Part shown: piece by piece, positions 47,533 to 56,365 of the stretch
Position numbering within the stretch: position 1 is the first letter of the stretch
Layout: each line of letters begins with the position of its first letter
Assembly (NCBI GenBank): GCA_019059635.1
Contig: JAGVRJ010000010.1
Coordinates: forward strand, 1,242,501 to 1,306,500
From: Proales similis
Taxonomy: Eukaryota > Rotifera > Eurotatoria > Ploima > Proalidae
Reading direction: 5' to 3'
DNA length: 64,000 nucleotides
Made by a program: the position numbers and the translations under genes
Notes under the pieces: generated by a model
Databases searched by the model: none
Told to the model about the DNA's origin: nothing
What the model saw: only the letters and a program-made list of their open reading frames with translations

Positions 47533-50500
47533 ATGCGGCCGTCAGTCGGTGTGACGCTTTTCTTCGCACTGCTGTCGACTGTTTCACTTCAAACTGACTT
47601 TCTCGGCCTTAAATCGATCGGCCTTGGCCACGCGGACGAGCCTGCGCCCAAAATGCGTTTGACAATCACAATTCTGCTGCCGCAGGACTTCATCCGCCTG
47701 CGCAATTTTCAAGTCTGCATCAATCAGGAAGTGAAGCGAATCAACTTGAGCGGACGAAACTTCACCAAGCACTTTTTGCTCGACAGGTTTGTGTGTGCTC
47801 AGAACAGAGTGCTTTTCGCTAGCGGCCTAATGATTCTGCTCGACACACAGCTACACGATGATCATCCACAAAAACTTCAAGGACATCATGGACACGATGT
47901 GCAACATTCTGCAAACCCAGACAAACACAATCATCTACTTGAACTACAACGACTACTCGCCCATCGAGGCATTGAACAGCCGTCTGCTGCTCAAATACGC
48001 CCAGGCGTCGAATATTCCAGTGATGAGCTATGTGCCCAACGCCTACGCGACTGTAAGCCTCTTTGTTTCTAAATTGCGCGCACAGATTGACACATTGACT
48101 GCCTAGAGCTCGCCGGCCAACAACGAAATTCAACTGGCGCCCACTCTGTTCCATCAGGTGGATGCGATGCTCGCTCTAATGGCCCGCTACGAATGGTTCA
48201 AGTTCTCGGCGATCACCACCGACTTTTCCGACTCGGGCGAGTTCTTGCGCGCACTCGACCATTTTCAGCTGAACCATTCGAGCAAAAAGAGGCAAGTAGA
48301 GCGCTCGCAAATCCATTAATTCGTTTGTCTCTCATCGTCGTGCCGTGCAGCTTTGAGATTCTCTCGTTGGTCAAGCTGGAAGCCAAGCGCAACACGAGCA
48401 GATTGATGGACAAGCTGAGTCGACTAGCGCCCGAGACGCGAGTCATTCTACTTCACTGCAGCATGTAAAACCAAGAGAACCGTTCACATTTGAGTTGAAT
48501 CGCTACTCTGAAACAGAAACGAGGCCAATCTGATATTTCAGGCCGCCCGCCAGCTCGGCCTAATGAGTCACGAGTACATGTGGATCTTGACGCGAAATGT
48601 GATCGAAAGTCACTTGTACAGCAACTTTCGCTACGAAGACTTCCCCGTCGGAAGTCTGGGTAAGTCTGGCTGTTCGATCGATCGACTCACTCGCTGCTCA
48701 ATAATTGGCTCCTCACTTTGAAGCCATTTGGTCGAACATTAGCGCCGACACGCTCTGTGATTCAGTCATAGCCAATTCAATGCGTGTCTGGGCCGAAGCG
48801 GTCGAGGCATACTTCAATTCAGTGGGAGAGAACGCGCGTAACACGATCGTGCCACACACATTGTGCTGGAACTCTTCAGAGCCCTCAGGCAGCTCCAATC
48901 GATACCATTTTGGCTCCAATCTTCACAGGTATGTAGGGCAGAGCGCAGAACGAACAAATAGCTGACGCTTGCGCTCGAAGCTACTTGCTTAATGCCGAGA
49001 CCAAGACCAGTCGCGGCAAGGTGTTTGGCTTTAACCAGAACGGCGCCTTGCGCTCGGTCGATTTCAAAATCTGGAACCTTGATCAGAAATTCAACTGGAA
49101 ACAGGCAAGCTGCTGATGATGATGATGATGATTACGCCAATTTGATTCAACAAACATCAATTCGACACGACACTTTAGGTCGGCTCGTGGCAAAACGACG
49201 AAATTCATATGGACGATGTCGTTTGGCCCGGCCGCAACCTCAAGCCACCGCTGGGTCGGCCCGAAAAGTTCCACATCAGAGTGGTCACTTTGGAAGAGCC
49301 GCCGTTTGTCATATTCAAAAATCCGGGTGCCGACGGTCAGTGCTCGCCCAGTTCGATGCCGGTTCGAGTTGCGCCCTCGTACTTGAAGTGAGCCATTTCA
49401 GACGAGCATCTAATGCAGCCTTAAGTAAACTGCCAGCGAGCACAGGAAACTCAACCGAAGTGACCCGAGGCATTTTCAATGCGCCTCTGGCTTTTATGTG
49501 GACATGTTTGCCAAAATGAGCGAGCGGCTCCAATTCACATTTGAAATCTACGAAGTCGAAGACAAGAGCTGGGGCGGTCGAACTCAAAGCGGTGAATGGA
49601 ATGGCCTGATGCGAGAGCTCATCCTTGGCCGAGCCGACATGGCCATGACTTCGCTGAAAATTACCAAAGATCGCCTGTCAATCATCGACTTTTCAATTCC
49701 GTTCATGGAGACCGTGAGTTGACTCTATTTGCCGATTCCTTCGTCTATTGCTCAAAAAGCGTGAAATCAAAGGGAATCGGCATAATCGTCTCCTCGCGGC
49801 CGGGCTCAATATCGACCACGGCTTTCCTGAGTAAGACAGGCAGCAACCTTTCTCGCCTTTCTTTCTAGCCTTTCTCGCTTCTTCCTTCCTGTTCTCATTT
49901 CAACTCCGTAGAGCCGTACGACTATTTGATTTGGATAATGCTGCTGCTGGTCACGCTGCATTCGGTCGCAATCGCGGTCTATCTGTTCGAATGGACCACC
50001 TATCGAATTAGAAACGGAGGCCACAAGAAAAAGTTTGTGTTCGACTACATTGAGAGTTTGTACGAAGATCCGCGCGTAAGAGAACGAGACCTCTCTTGGA
50101 GCTGGCCTCGACCATAATTGTTTTTCACATTTCAGTTTAGAAGACAGTCGAGCGAGACGAACAGGTTTTTGGCTTTGGTCAAGATGAGGGGTGAGCAGAC
50201 AGAGCTGATCGGCTTATCTTGGGCCGATCGATTAAAAAGCTGAAAATAGAAAGCGACAGGTTCACATTTGGCAAGGCGCTCTGGCTTGTGTGGGTCTTGC
50301 TGTTCAGGGCGGCAACCAAAATTCAGCAGCCAAAGAGCTTTGTCGGCAAGTTCATGACCAACATTTGGGCTTGTCTGTGTTTGGCCTTCACCGCGTCCTA
50401 CACGGCCAACTTGGCCGCGTTCATGATCATCAGAGAAGAGTACCCGGACATAAAAGGAATCGAAGATCCACGAGTGAGTCTAAACACTTCCGCTGTGGCC

Positions 50501-52371
50501 GTTTCCATTCTCAATTGAGCTGAGCTGCAGCTGATGAACCCCTACAGCTTCAAGCCCGCCTACAAATTCAGCACGGTGAGGAGCGGAAGCACCGAAGAGA
50601 TCATTCACAAGAACTATCCGAACATGTACGATTACATGAAAAAGTATTTGGTGAACAACGTGACCGACGGAGTCGCCCGAGTCAAACGAAGGTAGGCCAA
50701 CTCGACTAGTCTTGTTGCTCGCCGCTGAACGTGGCCATTGAAGGGAGCTCGACGCGTTCTTGTACGACGCAGTCATTTTGGACTACAGGGCGGGCCGTGA
50801 CGACGGCTGCAAGCTCAAGGTTGTCGGATCCTGGTACTCGATGACCGGCTACGGCATCGGCATTTCAAAAGGCTCCAAGTACAAGGAGCTGCTCGACAAG
50901 TACTTGATCCAGTACATAAACTCAGGCGAGCTAGAGCGCAACAAGAACTTCTGGTTCATGGGCTCGTGCGAGAAGGCCGAGGAGAACACGCGCAACAGCC
51001 ACCAGTTCGGTCTGCTCCAGTCCTCCTCCGTGTTCTTTCTGCTTTGCGGCGGAGTTGTCATCTCGTTTTTGCTTTTGCTCACTCATCGAGGCTTCAAGCG
51101 ATACATAAGCCAAAACCTCAATCTGATCTGGCTCGATCAGAAGCCTGTTGGCGAAAACGACAAGCGAAAGCACCGTGCGGTAAGTAGAACCTCAGAGTCA
51201 AGTCTCTGACTTTTTCTTGTTTTTTTTTATATCATTCGAGCTTTGAGTTTGGCCGAATTTTGTTTTATCTTAGTTCGGATTCACTCAATTAGAGCTTTGA
51301 ATCAAATTCGCCTTTTCTCACTCATCATCGGTTCTATGTTTTGTTGTGAACAAATCCACCAAACACACACACGCTTGCGCTCACATTTGGGCCAAAACCG
51401 ACTGAAGACCGATCGGCAGCGGGCAAGAGCAAACTCGATCAAACAGTGCGCTGCACGTTTTTAAAACAAGATTCGCAACCCGCGGCGAAAAGTGTCTTGA
51501 ACAAGTCGCTGCGCTAAGGCATCCACTCAAATTAGTTGAATATTTATGTTTTCGAGTAAGCGAGCACCTCTATAACGGGGATGTAGCTCAGATGGTAGAG
51601 CGCTCGCTTAGCATGCGAGAGGTACCGGGATCGATACCCGGCATCTCCAGGCCGTGATAGTATAGTGGTCAGTACTTCTCGTTGTGGCCGAGACAACCCA
51701 GGTTCGAATCCTGGTCACGGCATTTTTGTTTTCTTTTCTTTCTTGATTTTGTGTCGTCGTCGTGGTCGCTTTTCACCATTTTCTCTCTAATTCTCAGCTC
51801 GACCAGCTTGAATTCGAATGAATAATTATTTTCATCGACGACTTTAGCTTTTAGGCAACGAATCGAACGAGTTGAAAAACGACGGGTCGTGTGGTTGCAG
51901 CACGCAGATAGCTCGTCTACGCAACGAGCTTGCATGCTGCCGTCGACAGCTAGAGCTGCAAGCGCATTTTCAAAAGTCGGTCGCATTTCTTCTGACTTGT
52001 CTAGCTCTTGCTCACTTTGACTTGTTTTCAGCTTGAGAGGGAACGAAAACGTCGCGTACACTTCATTTGCTAACGGAGCACACACTTCTCTGGAGAGCCA
52101 GGAAACCAGCGAGGAATATTTTGAAGGCAATAATCAGAGTGACAGTCGAACGAGAAGAGACAACAATTGCGGTCGCGAACAGTTGGTGATCAAGTCTCGC
52201 AGCAGTTCACTCAGGGCCTACTGTGATTCGCCGATCTATTTCGAAGACAGAGAGCTGCTGGCAGATGGACAAGGCGAGGGCTCTTGCTGGATTGCCCGCG
52301 AAGCGACCAATGTCCCCGCGGCCGTCACCTGCTTTAACACGAGCAGATTTGAGGTAGAGACCGAGCTCTAA
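47533..52371 (+). CDS. Nmdar2: NMDA-type ionotropic glutamate receptor, type 2 subunit
   Basis: This is a glutamate-gated cation channel subunit at synapses. A signal peptide (MRPSVGVTLFFALLSTVSLQ) starts at 47533. The amino-terminal domain spans about 47640-49000. Ligand-binding S1 includes VGSWQNDEIHMDDVVWPG and IRVVTLEEPPFV. M1 is at 49911-49995, the M2 pore loop at 50275-50350, M3 carries the gating motif SYTANLAAF, S2 includes FLYDAVILDYRAGRDDGCKL, and M4 is near 51020-51085. S2 and the first half resemble GluN2 rather than GluN1. Oddities are Arg at the pore Q/R/N site (50306-50308), Lys where vertebrate GluN2 has an agonist-contact Thr (49657-49659), and a GC-AG intron at 49105-49178. 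The C-terminal exons 51908-51975 and 52032-52371 join in frame after a 728-bp intron. They have no start codon of their own and end in ETEL, a PDZ-ligand type, so I assign them to this gene by inference. Confidence 0.88.
51577..51649 (+). tRNA. trnA-AGC: tRNA-Ala (AGC)
   Basis: This is a 73-nt cloverleaf without an intron. The 5' GGGGATG arm pairs with CATCTCC at the 3' end. The A box (TAGCTCAGATGGTAGAG), anticodon AGC (51610-51612), and B box and T-loop (GGGATCGATACCC) are all intact, with discriminator base A. No CCA is encoded. Only one base separates it from the next tRNA. Confidence 0.97.
51651..51722 (+). tRNA. trnH-GTG: tRNA-His (GTG)
   Basis: This is a 72-nt cloverleaf. The acceptor arm GCCGTGA pairs with TCACGGC, the anticodon is GTG (51684-51686), and the B box is GGTTCGAATCC. 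A T-run directly after the gene (51723 onward, TTTTT) is a good RNA polymerase III terminator. The preceding tRNA-Ala has no such run, so both are probably made as one dicistronic precursor. Confidence 0.97.
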
Positions 52372-52435
52372 ATAAATGCTGTTGCTTTCTCTAGCTTTCT
52401 ATTGCTGTTGCCCAGTGTTGAGGCAAGAAATTACT

Positions 52436-52455
52436 AATAAAAATAGATATTTATT
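52436..52455. terminator. interdigitated polyadenylation signals of two converging genes
   Basis: AATAAA on the plus strand (52436-52441; another copy at 52371-52376 overlaps the NMDA-receptor stop codon) lies next to AATAAA on the minus strand (52450-52455), which serves TMEM106. The two transcripts must overlap or end within a few tens of bases. Confidence 0.55.
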
Positions 52456-52472
52456 TCGGTTCGAATAAACGA

Positions 52473-53385
52473 TCAAATGTCAAATGCTGTCGAGTTTCTA
52501 CAGTGAATGTATTGAATTTGACTAATGACGGTTTGCTCGAAGCCAGACCAAAGCGTCGCGTAGGAGAATGTGCCCGAGACGAGCGAGAACAGATCGTTCA
52601 AGTAGCCTTTGATGCACAGGTTGGCGTAGACGTCGTCGGCCGCGAACAGCGAGTACTTTACGGTCACGTTCAGCGATTTGATTGAGCGCGAGCCGACCGA
52701 AAAGTCCTGCTCGTAGGTCAGCTCGGGCGTGATGCCGATTGAGTTTCGTTCAATTTGAAGTGTCAGATTTTTCACCGATATGGCGAAGTAGTTCTGGTTC
52801 TGAATCTGGTAGTTCTCCTCAAAGTAGAGAATGAGGCCGATCACCGAGGTGCCGTTGCTCTCAATGTACTCGAGCTTGTAAGGCTGCACGTATTTCAAGC
52901 CGTTGCTTATCTGAATGCTTCTGGGTGCCAAGAAGAACGAAAGCATGCCGCCGATCAGCACGCACACCAAAATGGTGATCAACACCCAGAGCCATCTAGA
53001 AATGCGAGGTCAGACAGTTTAGATTAGCGCCGACAGGCCAGAGACACATACATGCGCTTGGGCTTGAGTCTGTTGTCAGAAAGAGGAATGAGCGCCACCA
53101 GCTTGTTCATTTCATCTGGCCATTTAAACGATCGGTTAGCTCGACTCGGCTAGTCTGATTAGAAGAGATGCAAGAACCTTTTCGCACTTGGCCTGTTCCG
53201 TTGCAGGTCGGGCAGTTTTTTGAGCTGGACAGAGCTTTGGGCCTCGTCAGGTTGGGCTCGCTGGTCGATGGGTGAACTTCATCGAAAGCGGTCAAAAGCG
53301 GCGAGCTCTCGTTCGTCGTCTCTTCATCTTGAACGTGAACGCCGCTGAAACTTTTCGATGCAGAGCGGCTCATCGATGCGTACAA
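52473..53385 (-). CDS. TMEM106: TMEM106 family lysosomal membrane protein
   Basis: This is a single-pass type II membrane protein of late endosomes and lysosomes, related to TMEM106A/B/C. The N-terminal cytosolic part carries the zinc-binding-like CPTCNGTGQVRK and then NKLVALIPLSDNRLKPKR, both family hallmarks. The membrane segment WLWVLITILVCVLIGGMLSF is followed by PRSI and a lumenal beta-sandwich domain with several Asn-x-Ser/Thr sites. It ends IQYIHCRNSTAFDI at 52473. Three exons with short introns make about 250 residues, close to the family's usual length of about 260-270. The start is the Met at 53385 or at 53373. The gene converges with the NMDA receptor, with 101 bp between the stop codons. 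Confidence 0.92.
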
Positions 53386-53785
53386 CTCAGAGCGGTCTAT
53401 TCACTTTTGTTCTCGTGTTTTCTTGTTCGCAATAGATAATGGCAAATTGGTGTATCGGGACTGATGTCTCTCCAAGCTGCCGCCTCATTAGTCATATGTG
53501 CCTCCTACTTCATGCATTCAATGCTCTACAGCTTGCAATCATATGACTCACAAGTTCGATTATGCTTGGCCCGAGATGCTTTGTTTTTGGCTCATTCGAT
53601 TCGTTTGCGTCGTAAATCGCAAGCCGACCGAACCGGTTATTCTCGTCATCTTACCGTCAAGCGTGTTTCCCTCACTCCATCCCATGTGCCCTCTGTGTTC
53701 GAGTCGAATGCTCCAAAGTCGAATCCCATTCGGAAACTCAAAAGTCGAGTTTTGTGTGATTTTATTAAAAAAAAAAAAAATCGCG
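53386..53785. other. spacer upstream of TMEM106
   Basis: This is a 400-bp AT-rich spacer. It holds the TMEM106 promoter and, at 53761-53766, the minus-strand AATAAA of the next gene, beside a 14-base A run (53767-53780). I called no frame in it. Confidence 0.4.
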
Positions 53786-54560
53786 TCAAGCTTCGTCGTG
53801 CGGATGATGAAGAACTTCGTCCTCGGTGACCATGTAAGCCATGTAGGTGTTCCAGCCGAGAGCGACCGCGTTGGCAAACAAGACCCTTCAGAACGTTGAG
53901 TTGAAATTACTCGGTCAAGAAGAGGGCGCGGACAGAGAGCGCCAGCTTGACTGTGGTACCTGAGTGGCAGGGGCACGAGATAAAAGTTGATCAAAGTGGC
54001 GGCCGGCCAGATTTTCAGACTTTCAATAAACACGTGTCCGATTTTCTGCGACAAGTTTACAAACGAATTCTTGACAGCAAAGGAAAGAAACAAATACTTC
54101 ATTGAATTCTTTCACGCTCGCCTGAAGCGACTTGCCCATGCAGAGGTTGGCGTACAGAACGAACGCGGCAATGATGCCAAATCGGAAAGTGAATATGTCG
54201 AGCAGCATCATTTTGACGGGCCGGAAGGCGGCCGCTTTGTTCTTGAACAGCTTCAGGTCGAGATAGTACCACCAGTAGCGGAGCCCTGGTCCGGTGAGCA
54301 CGGCGCCGAATACTGAATAGTCAAACACTTGACGCCAGTCGAGCGGCTTCTTCACCTTCAGCTCCGAGTTCTGAATCAGTTGACAAGCGTAACTTCCGAC
54401 GCCCATGGTGAAGCCTGTGTCAAGTGATTTTCGATGAGCGCACGTGAGACAACATGCACTTTTACTCACCAGTGGTAAGTGACATGGTGAGCAGGGGTCG
54501 AGCGACTGCTGCACGGTTGTATTGAGCCAGCGCGTAGATGAACGGACGAGCTAGATTCAT
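53786..54560 (-). CDS. Mpv17/PMP22 family membrane protein, copy A
   Basis: This is a small four-helix membrane protein of the Mpv17/PXMP2 family, found in mitochondrial inner or peroxisomal membranes and proposed to form a channel. It starts MNLARPFIYALAQYNRAAVA at 54560. Family motifs are FDYSVFGAVLTGPGLRYWWY, PVKMMLLDIFTFRFG, KIWPAATLINFYLVPLPLR and the C-terminal GWNTYMAYMV. Three short introns separate four exons. The length of about 200 residues is typical. Copy B at 59041-59686 is a close paralogue on the same strand. Which organelle it serves cannot be told from sequence alone. Confidence 0.9.
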
Positions 54561-55048
54561 ATTGATGGGCTGAGAAATGTTTGGCTTGCGTTTTATTCTC
54601 GAGGCAAGCTCTTGATTTTATAGGCCGCTCTCGACGGCTGTTGGATAGCGCACGCCTCACTGCTTTGAAAGGGGTGTGGGCCACCTTACCGGTGCCTACT
54701 CGCTTCGTGCCTGTTGCAAATGCGCTTCGAGCAAGGAAAACAAGAACAGCCCCAGCAATAAAAATCTCAACAAAAAAAAAAGAACCAGAAAACGTTGTTT
54801 AGAGTCTAGACAGCAACACCGAGTGTACTGTCCGTCATCTATTCCTGCGTCTTCGTCGCTCTTTCTACATGCAACTAACACCAGACGGCCAAACAGCTAG
54901 TCTAGCACTTTCAAACATAGGCGAAGGTGAAACGTGATCGTCTCAGGCACGTTCCTGAGCGCTAGATCGGCTTCACACTCAATCTCCGAAGAGCGATTCG
55001 GCTTTTAAAGAAGCTGAGGCATCTTGGTCTGTTTTTATTATTCGATGG
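54561..55048. other. spacer between Mpv17-family copy A and PTRH2
   Basis: This 488-bp region must include the copy A promoter and the PTRH2 3' end (minus-strand AATAAA, plus TTTATT at 55034-55039 just inside it). It has an A-rich patch near 54765-54785. No gene is visible. Confidence 0.4.
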
Positions 55049-55768
55049 TTAATAGAGTTTGAGATGTCCGGACACTTCATCAATCAATTTGGCTGGTCCA
55101 GGACCGATGCCAAGAACAGTTCGAGAGCCTGCGGCGATCTGAGTCCGTCCCGCGTCCTGAATCACGTAGGCGACCAAGCCCTTGTTCTTTGCCTTTTCGT
55201 ACAGTTTGAGCCTTAACAGAAAGAAGATTCGCAAGTCGAAATCTGAGCAGAGCACGCGGATAGGGCCAAGGTCACTTGCATTTCATCTTCCGACTCGCAT
55301 TTGAGCGTCACTTTTGCTTGTCCGAACCGCTCCCAGAACTGGAGAAGTTTGGGCTGGACCCTTTTGGAGAGTTTGTAGCAGCCTAGAGTGGCATGCGAAC
55401 ACTTGATCCAACTTTGTGATGCGATGCGACAAGTCACGGCTGCATGTTCTAACCTGAGCGGCCGCTTTTCCTTTGGTCATTTTCAAATCGTTTCGAACGA
55501 TCAGCACCAATTTGAGCTCGTCCTGCGGCACAAGTTTGTCTGTGAGGTCGCCGTTAGACTCGTCCACGTCTTCCCAGTCGCTCTCCTGTTCATTCTTGTC
55601 GTCCTTTGCCTGCGGTTCAGTTGGCAGCGGATTTTCTCGCCTGCCGCCCAGAAACAAGTTGCATACTTCCCTCAGAGTGAGACCTAACGCCAGTCCGAGA
55701 GTAAAAGCAGCCACCGTATTGCTGGTAAATGCGTCCATTTCTAATTTATCGGTCCAAACTAGACTCAT
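55049..55768 (-). CDS. PTRH2: peptidyl-tRNA hydrolase 2
   Basis: This is an archaeal/eukaryotic-type (Pth2) enzyme that releases peptides from tRNA. In animals it is anchored to mitochondria and also known as Bit1. An N-terminal hydrophobic segment ([13 protein letters not shown]) fits a membrane anchor, followed by an acidic linker. The catalytic domain has [19 protein letters not shown], then [10 protein letters not shown], and ends with [19 protein letters not shown] and [16 protein letters not shown], all closely matching human PTRH2. Three exons make about 190 residues. The start is either the Met at 55768 or that at 55738 (MDAFTS). The conserved Lys, Asp and Thr residues of the active site are present. 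Confidence 0.96.
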
Positions 55769-55963
55769 GAAAACAAAGGCTTGAGAATAAATGGCTCTTG
55801 AGTGCCATTTTTAACAAACGCCAAGTCTACATCCTTGACTGCGAGTCAAATGAAAATGCCGTTCTTTTATGCTTGAAGCGCTGACGAATTGAAAAATATT
55901 TTTTTAGTATTCAAGTGACGACAAAAAATTAAGTTGACTTTAGAAAAGTGATTAAATGCCCAA

Positions 55964-56328
55964 CTAGTCAGAGCTCAAGAGGCAAATGATTCGCTTGACT
56001 GTCTGCGCAATCTCGTAGCTAAAAGTGACCAAATTGCCCACAATCAAGTCCTTGAACTCTTCCTCTTGCTCGCCTTGTAAGAACAGCTCGATGCCGGTCT
56101 CGTATTTGCGCATCATTTGTGCCAACTCTTGGCTTGTCTCCTCCAACTTGTTCAGCAGCTCTTCGTAGGCCGGCGCGAATCGCAGATTCTGGAGCAATCG
56201 CTTTTTAAAGGTTGTGACTGGTCAAGCGAGCAGGACACTGCTACTTACGGCCGGAAATATGCAAATCATTTCATCGACGGTCAAATTCACCCGGTTGGCG
56301 AGCAGCTTCAGTCTATGCCAAGTCGGTC

Positions 56329-56365
<37 letters not shown>

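Larger units (their letters stand above)
51180..51907 (+). other. long NMDA-receptor intron hosting two tRNA genes
   Basis: A strong donor (gcg|gtaagt) at 51180 and an acceptor (cacgcag) ending at 51907 bound a 728-bp intron, about ten times the usual size here. Retention of the intron would add AVSRTSESSL and a stop, giving another class I PDZ-like terminus. Confidence 0.6.

Noticed and set aside
51669-52130. Minus-strand 153-codon frame ending DQDSNLGCLGHNEKY
   Set aside because: It translates the antisense of tRNA-His, a well-known artefact, and overlaps the receptor's C-terminal exons.
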